Shown: positions 1 to 12,600 of the stretch, in pieces
Position numbering within the stretch: position 1 is the stretch's first letter
How the letters are laid out: every line of letters begins with the position of its first letter
DNA from: Athripsodes cinereus
Taxonomy: Eukaryota; Arthropoda; Insecta; Trichoptera; Leptoceridae
DNA length: 64,000 nt
Assembly (NCBI GenBank): GCA_947579605.1
Contig: OX388312.1
Location: 27,241,313 to 27,305,312 of the forward strand
Direction of reading: 5' to 3'
Program-made: the position numbers and the translations under genes
Notes under the pieces: generated by a model
Seen by the model: only the letters and a program-made list of their open reading frames with translations
What the model was told of the DNA's origin: nothing
Database searches by the model: none

Positions 1-202
1 AAAATCAAGTGGGCGTTACCACACTGTTAAGACACGGCGCGGGGGCTAAAAGTGAGAAAGTTCAATTGAAACAAAAAAGTTAGTTTTCTTTAGAACAGAT
101 TTTTGTAAGTAGGTACATAGATAAAAGTACCTTAATGAAATAATAAAGAAAAACCAGTCTAAGACTCATTCGTTGTGTCATTCTATAGACTTTTGGTACC
201 TA
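1..202. other. AT-rich sequence, nothing recognised
   Basis: No open frame, repeat boundary or RNA-like structure was recognised before the palindromic element that begins at about 203. Confidence 0.5.
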
Positions 203-613
203 CACTGAGAAAAATACTAACGAAATTTCACAAACGAATGAGTCACTTTACACAAGTTTACTTTTTAAGGAGGTTAAAACAGTAAAATACATGTACACTA
301 TTATTTAATATTGTAATTAGATTATGTTTAAGGTTATTATATTTTTATGCTAAATAAATAAATAAAAAATAAATAAAAAAAAAATGGTAGGTACGTACTA
401 TCAGATTAGGACCATAGATAGTGCAAACGATTCATTTGTACGAATCTATAATATTGACTTTTCGCAAACAAATTGTTGGTAAATTTACCAACGACTTGTT
501 TGCGATAGGTTAATATTATAGATTCGTACTAATGAATCGTTTATACTATTTCTGGTCCTAATCTGATAGTACGTACCTACCAATGATTCGTTGTGAGTAT
601 TTTTCTCAGTGTA
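203..613. mobile_element. Palindromic MITE (family M1), full copy
   Basis: The ends are inverted copies of CACTGAGAAAAATACT and a TA dinucleotide flanks both sides, as in Tc1/mariner-type MITEs. Positions about 388-585 form a second, nearly perfect inverted repeat, with arms reading GGTAGGTACGTACTATCAGA outward and centred near 485. The left half of the same family recurs at 6243-6380. No transposase is encoded. The superfamily is inferred only from the TA flanks. Confidence 0.7.
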
Positions 614-1239
614 TATACGCCTCTTTCCTACCAACCACCTCATAATATGCGATATGAAATAATGAGATATATTATACGAGTATGTATATTTTGTAGTGTG
701 AAGAGTATGTAAGTTAAGTACATAGGACACACACAATACAACAATTTAATAATAATAAATCCAATGGACGGGCTTCCGTACTGTACTCTTTATCTCTCGA
801 CTCGCACTTGGATTAGACATGATATGAGCTCGCAAATCACAGTCACATTATAAGAATATGACTGTGAATCATTACCTATTATAACCTCTACGATAGGGAT
901 ACCACATTAAGCTGAAATAGAACAAGCGTATACATTGCTACCTTAATGCAGAACTAGCCTAAGTTAAAATTTTGGCCAAACTGAGTTAAGAAATAAGAAA
1001 TGATAATAACAGATACAAGATAATTAAATGAATTAGAGTAATTAGATTCCTAAATAATAATGCATGTCAAAATTTGCTTTCGATATTTTTTTTTATTTTA
1101 TTACAAAAACAAAGCTTTGAACTGCTCCTTTGAAAAATCACACTAAAACACTTAGGTTAGCTCTGTTGTAGCGTTGTATGTAAATATTATAAAAATTAAA
1201 AAATATATAAGTATATGTATAAGAAAAAAGGTTAAGGTT
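614..1239. other. Intergenic AT-rich sequence
   Basis: No gene, tRNA-like element or inverted repeat could be supported here. It precedes a reverse SINE and the presumed promoter region of gene A. Confidence 0.5.
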
Positions 1240-1413
1240 CTATTTTTTTTAAGACATCTGGGTTTTTGTTATAAACCCAAATACAACCTTATACACCTTT
1301 CAAAGTAAGCTAAAAGCTTATGTCATGAAAAAGGAGTTTGCCGGCACCTGGGATCGAACCGTGGACCCCTTGTTCACGAGGCCGACAGTTAACCTCCAGG
1401 CTCAAACGAACTC
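1240..1413 (-). mobile_element. tRNA-derived SINE, family S1
   Basis: Read on the minus strand it begins GAGTTCG, has an A-box-like CCTGGAGGT, a B box GGTTCGATCCCAGG, the body motif AGCTTTTAGCTTA, then GGTTGTATTTGGG, and ends in a T/A-rich tail. Other copies are at 6423, 13400, 18152, 22651, 27164, 45143 and 62322. Confidence 0.8.
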
Positions 1414-1771
1414 ATTTTTATTTATATTTTTTTTCTCATTCAAATTAAAATATTTATTGCTATTTTATGTTGCATACAAAATGCAGAAAGCAATATTATT
1501 TTAGTAAGCAAATTTGTAGTGGAATAAAGATAATAAAAAAAAACTTAAGTACACAAAATTGTACACAAAATATACTTATTAAACAATAATAAGAGTATTA
1601 TGAATGGTTATTAGGTTTTAGAATTAACTGCTCTTTTCATAATACCATTAATAGTAACTAACCAATCGTTGGTTATTCAAAATAACATAATAGCAATAAG
1701 CTATTCTGCAATATGTACATAATAATATAAATAATTTATTCTCCTGAACACTTCAGTAGTGTCCAAGAATC
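1414..1771. other. Upstream region of gene A
   Basis: AT-rich with no recognised repeat. It should contain distal promoter elements of gene A. No TATA box stands out at the expected distance from the initiator-like block at 1772. Confidence 0.4.
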
Positions 1772-1792
1772 CTTTCATTTCAGTTTTGTCCC
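1772..1792 (+). promoter_or_regulatory. Initiator-like block shared by both nAChR genes
   Basis: The string TTTCATTTCAGTTTT followed by T-C-C occurs 101 bases before the gene A start codon and again 61 bases before the gene B start codon (31077). TCAGTT fits the arthropod initiator consensus TCAKTY, so this may be the transcription start. It also resembles a splice acceptor (polypyrimidine then CAG), so a non-coding first exon further upstream is the alternative. Confidence 0.35.
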
Positions 1793-1872
1793 AGAAGTGT
1801 CCCGTTTGTAGTGTTCGTCGTTAGCCTGTCAATCTACTCAATGTTTTAACTTAAAATATATCAAAAACAAAA

Positions 1873-1957
1873 ATGAAAAAAATACTGAACTTGAAGATTT
1901 TAGTTTTTTCGCTGTTTGTTATACAATGTGTTAACTCCCATGATGAAACGGAAAAAG
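1873..1957 (+). CDS. Gene A exon 1: signal peptide
   Basis: The start codon is followed by [19 protein letters not shown], a basic N-terminus and hydrophobic core typical of a secretory signal. The exon ends AAAG before GTAAAT (phase 1), like exon 1 of gene B. The ATG at 1873 is chosen because it is the Met that gives a signal peptide in frame with exon 2. Confidence 0.85.
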
Positions 1958-4900
1958 GTAAATTATTTAGTTTTTTGTTTTATTTATATGTATAACCAAG
2001 AAACATTCCGAACGAGTGGCGTTTCATTTATTGTGTACTTTATTTTTCAATTAAACCATCACAGTATTTTCCACAAACGGGGTAGCCAGTGGACTAACTG
2101 CATGCAATGAATATATAGATTATCCTCTTTGTGTCCTTTAAAGATGAGATTTTAAGAATAGGTAGCATACCTACATCTTATACAAATAAACACAAATCAA
2201 ATAACCTTTTGAGCTAGTCCCAAACTCAGATATGAATCTTGTATTATGGCCACTAACGCGACGATACACATAATATATACAATGTACTAAACACGTAGGT
2301 ATATATATATATATATATAACACCCAGACCCAGGACAATTTGAAAAAGGTTATTATTCACTTTGCCCTGGCCGGGAATCGAACCCGGGGCCTCGTGACTC
2401 AAAGGCAAGAGCGTTACCTCCGCGCCACACCATCCGTCAAATTATTATTTCGTGTTGTTTTTTTATTGCCTAAGTGTGGGTACTTATTTTTTTATCAACT
2501 TACTATTTTTCTTATTTTGATTAAATCTGACAACCTTATGGGCTTCTAATCTGTGAAAATGTGTAGGTACACTTTTAAATAGGCAATATATTAATATCTT
2601 ATTTATGTGCATTGTTTGTTTTCTCATCAGATTGTAGAAGTTGAATATCTTAAGATGACTTTTTTTCTTCGAATAACTAACTTTTACAGGACACTCGAAA
2701 ACTTACACAAAAGATTGGGAGACCTAATCTTCACCGGGGATTCCACAAAACAATGTGTAGTAAAGAATAAAATAAAGAATTAATAAATAAATGATATTCA
2801 ATTAAACATTTGATATGACACAAACTATTTATAACATTTTATCAGCTGGTTAGTCATATCTATTTATGATTATAAGACATATCTAATTAATTTATTATTA
2901 ATATAATATGTTTATAATGCAGACAATACATGCACATTATACGTCTTAACTATTACTTAAATATCACTTAAGGGCGTTGGTACCCGGAATTTATTTCAGC
3001 CTCTTTCCTTTTTTTCCGCGAGGTTTTCATAATTTGCTAGGTGTAGGGATTTTAGTATATACTCAAATTTTCAAATTTCTAGCCCCCGCTGTCGCCAAAT
3101 TTTTATTTTGGTGTAAATTTTTCACTTGCAAAATTTTCAAATTCGTAAATAGCCGCGTCCACGCAGCGGGAAGAAAACGTAAATCAATCATCAATCATTC
3201 GGTGACGATTCGGAGCATTCTCCGAAGAAATATACGAATGAATGCCTTCGTTACCCGTCCTTATATGGGTAACGAAATCATTCATTCGAATATTTGTTCG
3301 CCGAAAGCTCTGCGTTGTCACCGAATTATTGAAGATTGATAATTAATTGACGTTTTCATCCAGCTGTGTGGACGCGGCTATTGCCAATGTTTTCCAATAT
3401 TTGTAATTTTAATACAGACACCTTTTTTCCAACTAATTCAGATTTCTACCATGAGACCAACATTCGCAATTTTCACTTGTTTTTTTTATGTGAATGCAAA
3501 TGTTAAGCATAATATATAAAATTCTCGTGTCACGGTGTTTGTTATCATACTCCTCCGAAACTGCTAAACCATTTTAATGAAATTTTGTGTGCTTATCGGG
3601 TAGGTCTGAGAATCGGCCAACATCCATTTATCATTCGCCTAAAAGTTAAGGATGGTCCACCCCAATTTTTTTTATTTTTTGGATAATTTTTATTATTTTT
3701 ATTTTTTTATGGTGAGGCATTAAAAATACATACAGCCCTAAATATTCACCTTTCTACTATCAACCCCTATTTTTTTAATAGTGATATTAATATATGGCAA
3801 AACAACGTTTGCTGGGTCAGCTAGTATTACTAAAATAGGTTGGTACCTACCTATTTCTCTCTGCGACATACAATGGCGTTGACTACTATTCTCTGAGCTA
3901 CGCCTGATTTAAGGCTATATAATTTTATGATAAAAAAGGGAATAGATAATAAAGAGACTGAATATCTACGAGTATTCCCCATAATCATTGCACATGGAAT
4001 TTGTACTCCTACTTTCGAAATTCCGATAATGATTCAATCACGAACACGTAAAAGGGTATATGTGATTTTTTTATAATTTTGAAAGCAGAATTTTTATAAT
4101 TTATAAGGCAGGCTCCCGAATTCATACAAACTACATAGATGTTTTTTAAAAGATGTTTTGTTATAAACCCAAATACAACTTTATGCACTTTTCATCCCGG
4201 AAACACAGGAGGTATATGATGTGACGTAAGAATGTACAATGTAATTATGTAATACTCGTAGGTATGCTACACGATTAAATGTTTGCAAATTTTGCTGGTT
4301 TTATAAATAAATAAACATTAATTGGCCAGAATTTTACATAAATATAAAATAATATAGGTACAACATGATAATTAAAATAATTTAGACCAAAAGTCGGACT
4401 TATTTTTGAGCAACGTCTTCCAGTCAACCCTAACATAAAAAAATAATGAGAAGTAGGTATACACCTACCTAACTTATCAATTATAATAAACTAAAAATAA
4501 TTAAAAAAAAATACAGATAAGTACCTACAAAAAGTGTAAAAGATTTTCGTTAGTGTAAAATATATACCTTACTAAAAATATATATACAACCCAATACAGG
4601 TGCATTGTACCTGGTGGGGCAGCAACACCAACACATTGTTAATTATTGCACTAATAATGTATTATTATTGGATATATTTATTTAAGAAATGTTTAAATTA
4701 ATAAAAAAAAAAAATATCAAATAATTATACATACATAAAATAAAATTAATAATGAGCAATGTTACAATCAATTATAAAATAACAATTGAAACTTGAATTT
4801 TGGTTTTCAAACTGTATAATATTTTACTATGTTTAATCATTTTCGTCATATCTGTTTGTTTCCGAAATATACATAATAACAAAAAGTTTAAAATACCACG

Positions 4901-7113
4901 TTGACCCTTTGCAATAAAAAAGTGTAAAAATGTATGCATGATAATATTTATGTACCTAAACCTACCCACCCTTCTACGTGAGCACTATTCAATTATCGTT
5001 GCTGATGTTGGTACTGAAGTGAGTTATGTGTAAATAATCTATATTAATTACAATTATTCACATTTAATTGACACACTGGTATTAACAATTAGATATTACT
5101 ATTAGTTTTGTATCAGCTTCCGTTTAGACCCAGCAGCTGACACAATGTAATATTGCTTTGATAAATGATAAAAATAAATTGTTTCACTTTGGTACTGTAA
5201 TTATTGCACTCAAACCGACATTTCAATATTATGTTTGTATTGAGATTGGCCCCGGTTATACATTATTAAAATTTATTTATTAATACATATTTTTACGGCA
5301 TGAGAGCCTACTGCATAACAATGAAGTTGACAGAAAAACTGCAAAATTACACACAAAATATTCCATACATTACATTTAAACAACCTTAATATAACAAACA
5401 TATACATTAGATACCAGAGAATACAAAATCACATTTAATTCCTAACAATAAATATTCCGACAATACTGCAAAATTACACACAAAATATTCCATACACATT
5501 TAAACAACCTTAATATAACAAACATATACATTAGATACCAGAGAATACAAAATCACATTTAATTCCTAACAATAAATATTCCGACAAAACTGACCAACTT
5601 TATATCCATCTAAACATTTGGGTATTATTAATCGTTAGGTAAATCAAATTATAGAAAATCAAAAGTAATCTGCAATTATCAAAATTGTGACAACCCATAT
5701 AAAATTATAAAATTTATCAATAGTCAGGTTAAAGATTATATATTTATTGTAGGACATGGGCACTCATTCTCCTAATATACCACGCAACGTTTTCCAAGCC
5801 ATTCTCCATTTTCCACTTTCGTCCCTGTCTTTTTAATATCACACACAATAAACAATCAGGACAATCATGTCCTCCTGAGATTCATTTATCGATTTAAAAT
5901 ATAATAGATATCGCATTCTTACTGTATGTTTTCAAGACGCTTTCAATTCAGCATTGAGATATGCTACCCATCCTGAATGACTTATTTTATTGAACGAATT
6001 CTAAATTTGATCACTAGATAAAGTTTATACTATCCTCTACTTGTGAGATTATATGAAATAACGACCTTTGTAATATATATTTGAATTTATGTTTATTAGT
6101 TGGTATAAAATGGATCTTAATTGGTTTGCTCATTGCTATTGTTTATATTTTATTATTACAACTGTATGATCCATATAGAATAAATAAAATAAAACACATC
6201 ATGGAAAGAGGTGGAAAAGTTTTTCGATCAGACTACTGAGGACTACACTGAGAAAAATACTAACGAAATTTCACAACGAATCATAGGTACGTACTATCAG
6301 ATAAGGACCAGAGATAGTACAAACGATTCATTAGTACGAGTCTATAATATTAATTTTTCGCAAACAAATCGTTGGTAAATTTGCTGTTAATTTTTTAAGT
6401 ATTATAAAATATGTTATGTTCGGTTCGTCGGTAGTCTGGAGGTAGAGTCTCGGCCTCGTGAACAGGGGGTCCGTGGTTCGATCCCAGGTGCCGGCAAACT
6501 TCCCTTTCACGACACAAGCTTTTAGCTTACTGTGAAAGGTGTATAAGGTTGTATATGGGTTTATAACAAAACCCAGATATATCTTTTAAAAAAAAAAAAC
6601 GTCAACTTCATCAATCAATTAACTGTGTGTGAAATTTTCGATCTAAAACACGTGTAAATAAACATAATAGACCCCTATCTTTGAAATGAAATTCTACTTC
6701 ATAAAAAAGCAGTTTAAAATTATTGAGTCGTATAGATATCTAGGTATCTGTAGCAAAGATAAATTTGTCGATACTAAGCATGTCTTTATTATGTATTAGC
6801 ATTATGGTCTTCCTTAAGAGACAAATTACTGTTATGATTGTTATATTACAACAGTTTCTTATTGAATTAAGATGGCTCAGTTAGAGTATTCAAGGTCCCG
6901 GATCTGAATGAGGAGCATTATTATTAAATAATATTATTAAATCACTGATATGTACATACTTGTCGTACTTGTCCAATTTATTTTCAACAACAATATTATC
7001 TTGTGATAACGATAAGAAATGATAGATACAGTGGCGGCTGATGAGATGGACTATTGGAGATGCGGTGGGATTATAAAAAAATGTCTTTGTAAAAACATTG
7101 ATATCCTTTCTTG

Positions 7114-7176
<63 letters not shown>

Positions 7177-9622
7177 ACAATTTGTAAAGCGCCGTTTACT
7201 CATAACATGACCTCAAGGGCGCCGTATATCGTATCCATCACCCGAAACTCCCAGCAAAAAGGTGTGTCTTCAGTCCTCTTTTAAAACTCTCTCCATTCAC
7301 CTCCTCTCGCAGACACAGAGGCAGGCAGATTGAGCTTTTAAGTTTAATTTTATATTTTTGGATTAAAATATTAGATATTCTATTTATACATGAAATAAAC
7401 CTGTTCCGCACAATTAGAACGTTCTTAGTGTCATCCTCAACGAAAAGTAAAATTAAAAGTTGAATAAATAATAATCAACAATAAGAACGAATAAAAATGC
7501 ACTTTTTTGTTTAAGCAATAGTATGTATTAATTATTTATTTTTTTGAATTTATTTTATTTATTTATTTTATACAGTTAACGACTTTAAGTCTTTAGCAAA
7601 AAGTTATACAACAACAAAATATAAATATAAAAAGTAATATAACATAACGCATGATTCGTAGGTATGCTTTGATTTACGACTGCAGTTTCCTAATTTGCTC
7701 TCATAATTCATTCAGCGGTAGGTGTGAGTGGGATAGAGACACACACATGCATTAGTTATTAGTAATTTTGTTATACTTAGCGAGTTATCATTAAAAATAA
7801 GTCCGTTTTATTAGCAAGTTATGTAGTCTGAATATTATGTACGTGTGTGATACTGTTATCATTATGTTAAAAAAATGTTATTGTATTACATTTTTTTTTA
7901 ATAAATATATCTAATAGCCTTGTGGCGTGTATGATAGTATAAATATTTTTTGTGTTGTTTTGCCAATAACTTAATAAATAGGCAATAGTATATATTCAAT
8001 ATTCAATATAAAAACATAATTTTTGATAATAAGGGTGTCTTTTTATTTCATTTTTCCTAAAATAAATTTTAAGTAAACTGATAATAATAATAATAAACTT
8101 TATTGTACAAAATATATGGATACAAATAATAAGGTTACATGGTATAAACGAATAATTTTGCACAATGGGCGAGTTTATCGCAGGGACGCGATATCTTCCA
8201 ACTAACCCAACCCAATCCAACTGATGTTTGTAATATCCGTAAATTTAAATCATTTGATTTTAATATCATATTATTTTTTATAAAATGCGCTACATGACTG
8301 TATGTTTGATTGGTAAAAATATTTATAAATTAAATTCATGAAATGAATGCATCGCATCAACAATCCTAAGGTAGAACCGCCGTTGGATATACAGCCTGTT
8401 TTATAGTGGACACTTTATTATTGTACTGTGTCATTTACGTTACATAATAATAATAATACCCAAAAAGACCGCTGGCATCACGATTTTTTTTATTAGCCTC
8501 AAAGTAGAACAAACATATTGGCAAAGTCCCCAAAAGGAAGGACTATTCAAATATTTACCGGTCTGGCTAGATACATTGATATATTTGGCGTGACGTATCG
8601 GAGTTTGATATGCCTTGATGGTATAGATAGAAAGACTTATTAACTAAATTATTATTTATAAGTATCGCTAATTATTCTTGAATATCTAATTTTACCTACT
8701 TTCTTACAACTACTTATTACTTCAACACTGTCAATGCCGAAGGCATGTCCATTGTCAAGTGCATGATGGTCTGCCATTTCCAAGTTGATGGAAGGTATTA
8801 TAGTTTTTGACAGTTTGAATGTGTTCTTGTGCCTTTCTACCAGTTTGACCTATGTAGGTACATAGGAAGATTCGCAGTTTTTATAATAGATTTTATATAC
8901 TTACTCCATTGGAGTCCAGTGGATGTATTTTAGACTTATTATTTGTGATATAGGTAGGTACCTTCGAATTGAATTGTCTGAATGTAACGCTGGTTGGTCG
9001 GTTATCTTTTCACATTTATTTTAAAGCTTTGTGGTTTAAAAACCACACAATCTTTTAAATACTAAACAACTTAATACATTCATAATATAATGTTATAGAT
9101 AGGTACTGTTAAATTATCAGGTTGAATTTTCTATTTTAAATTTCAGCGATTAATCTTACTGATGATGAGTGCTACATAAGTCACACGAATGCATTTTTGA
9201 TCTAAAAGGTTATTAATACAGTGGAATTTTACAAAGTTTAAATTATTTGTTTTATTGCAATTCATCAGACATTATTAATATGTCATACCACAAAATTGAG
9301 CTCAAAAACAATGAATTATGCAATTATTATTTTATATATTTCTTATTGATAGATATTTTACACAATTGCTCCTTTTTCACTCATTACCAACAAGCTAGAT
9401 AGATTGATCAAGTTATCGGTAAGATTTAAAAATTTCGGTCTTCTTCACGGTTTAAGCAATTTGTTTGTGATTTTGCTTACAAATGAACGTCTTTTTACAT
9501 AATATGTACCTATTTTTTTATTTTATTTTTATTTTATTTTATTTTGATCAATAAACGGCAATTTGCCTTTTACAATAGGTTTAATACATAGGTATGTATG
9601 ACAAATCAATAATACAACAGTC

Positions 9623-9654
<32 letters not shown>

Positions 9655-12600
9655 GCACTAAAACATTCAAATAGATGTCTATGTTGGTTATCATGTCAGT
9701 CAGTTATTAATTAGATAAACATAAATATCACAATGATTGACAATAATATAATAAAACTCACGCCCTCCGTATTTAAACGGTGTTATAAAATATTGTTCGG
9801 ACCTACTAACTGTAATTAGTTTGTTTGTGTAGGGTTCTCTTCTTGCTTTACACAAAATTAGTAAGCATGATAAAAACAGTAAGTACTAAATGGAAATTAT
9901 CATACTACGTATCTGAATAATCAAACGTCACTTTTTCTTTGTCCTGGCCTTGCATTCCTATATCTGGAGTCGGCCCTCCTGGTCCTCACTCCTCATTCTC
10001 CAAATAGCCCATATCTTACGCGTTTGCTCGGTCAAATAACTGAACGTCACTAATCCTTGAAATGTTGAATGATGCACGTTTTGCGAATCAAGGCAACAGT
10101 AGGTACAACTGTTGATTTATTTTGATCCAATGTTTATTGTGTTGAACCAATTGAATCAATGAACTAAGCCAATACCTACAATTATTGAAAGAATTGACAA
10201 TACCAATAATGAGACAGTTATATTCTTCAGCTTTCATTCTGTAGCAGACTTTAGTCATACCTAACTGGAACCAAGACATCTCACTATCAGACTATTAATC
10301 CTGCATGGAAAAGGAGCCTGCAAAATTAGATTAAATATTGTATTTCCAGTTTCAATCCAAAATTCAAAATATGGTGATAGGGAGGGGTTGAAATTCTGCG
10401 TGGAAGTTAGAAAAAAATTTGAAAAAAAAAAACTTTTTTTTTAATCAGACTTATGCCCATCATTATTTTCTATAATTCCAAACCCTCTGATGCAGGGGTT
10501 TGAAATATATGAAAATCGTAAAAAGATTAAATTTGTCTATAATAGGAATAGCCAAAACCGCAGAGGTTAAGAGGACAAAATAAAAAAAAGAATTTGAAAT
10601 CCATAATGTCACTGTCTGAATTTTCTGCATCCTTGTTTAAACATAAACTCTTTCTAAAACTTTTAGGTACAATATAATAGGTACTCCATATATTTATATA
10701 CTTAGTTCTGTTTTAAGTAGGTACATAATATCATATTCATATCTTTAAGTAGGTACCTACTGTTGCGAAGAGCAAGTTTAGTAGGTATGTACCAACTGAA
10801 ACATCCTAAACTCATATCATTCTACAATATGATGTAAGCAGTACGTGACATTTTAATACTAAGATTGTCGTTGTATCTTTGTCTGCTTATCGTGTTGTTT
10901 ACTGTCTATTCAAATTCATTCATACTATTCATTCAACTACCCATAAGAATATTATAGGTAGGTACTATATATCATGCATACAATGTTAACATTGCTCCTC
11001 TGTTACTGGGTATAGGTATAGGCACGTAATAAACTATATTCTAATATCTGACATGACTGACATCGCGTCTAAACCAGACGCGTTAAATGGATAATCGTTC
11101 TAAATTATATAAAACTTATTCAACAGCTGTCGATAGTATAAACCAGGGATGTTGCGAATATCCGCATCCGCATCCGCAAATGCGGAGCTTCCGCATGTAT
11201 TTGGACATCTGCATCCGCATCCGCAATAATCGATGCGGATGTTCATGCGGATGCGGATGTAAGACAATTTGGAAAAGAAAGAAATGGGGCGGGGCCGGCG
11301 AATGGCGCGTGCAGTTCGCACTTGACATTAACCAATGGGAACGAAAAAATTGGTGACAAGATCCGACACGTTTTTATTTTTGCCGGATTTATTTTATTTT
11401 TGCAAATAACAAAAAAGAAAAAAAATATATCGCCAAAAAATCCATAATATTATTGTAGCAACAATTTCGTCACATATTTGACAGTGGGGCCTACCAATTA
11501 AGATTTCCTACTTTTTTTCTATAACATCTTAAACATCCGCATCCGCATCCGCATCCGCGGATGTGAGCTTTCAAAAATCCGCATCCGCATTCACATCCGC
11601 GGATGTGTAAAAATCGACATCCGCAACATCCCTGGTATAAACTATAGAATTATAGAATTAATATATGAAATCTGGAAGTTATATCAATGCAATCAAAATA
11701 TTATTTTACTTAGTTGGGAAAGACAGTAGATGCAGTGGGCTCTTATCTCCGTCAGTAGCTCGACTTCTTCACTTTGTCCAACAATCCATCTTGGAACACA
11801 ATCTTCCAGTTGTTACTTTCTAGAACCTATGGGTCCTTTCTATCAATCCATTCAACCGCCTGAGTTTTTGATTTGTCAATCATGGGGTTTGTTGAGCAAT
11901 ATTTTCATTGGTTCCTTTACAATAAAAAAACGCGTTATCTCTGATATAGCAAATAAACCTCAATATGCGCAAAGTACTAAATATTATGCAAAATATTTTT
12001 AAAATGTTTCAGTTGATACTGCACCCGCATCACAAGCACCATGGAATGCCACATTCACAGATTCTCTAAAGAGGTCCATCTTGGCTGGATACGACAAATT
12101 CGCTAGACCCTCACATCACCTGATTGCAACCAATGTATCGCTTGGCCTGAGCATCTATCACTTTGAATTTGAAGACATTAGCTCTGTTATGGTCTTGCAT
12201 GGATGGATGAAAATGGTAAGAAAAAGATGATGGATACTAAAACTCTCATTTTGAACATTTTAAATGAAATCAAACTGAAGATTTATTTATTTATAGGTTT
12301 AGATGTTATTTCAAATACATTAAAAACTTACAATTTATTATAATATTTCACAACACAAGCCGAATTAATACAAAACATTAATGTAGACCAGGCGTCGGCA
12401 ACCTATGGCACGCGTGCCAGGCTTGGCACGCGATAGGGTTCTGAATGGCACTCTACAAAGTAATCAGGGAAATCGCGAAAATATCGAGACGAAGTGATTT
12501 TTAAATAAGAGAAAATGTTTAATTATAATAATTTATCTAACGTGGCTCGCCAATGTCACGAAAATCTGCGCGAAGGGTGAGTGAGAGCGCATTCGGAGTA

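Noticed and set aside
2977..3339. 120-codon plus-strand frame
   Set aside because: It crosses the palindromic MITE at 3149-3382 and has no domain.
6890..7180. Ile-Tyr-rich minus-strand frame
   Set aside because: It arises from the (AT)n microsatellite at 7117-7174.
11087..11356. Cys/His-rich small proteins on both strands
   Set aside because: They translate the CCGCAT iterons of the hAT-type MITE. The regular C-G pattern comes from the repeat.
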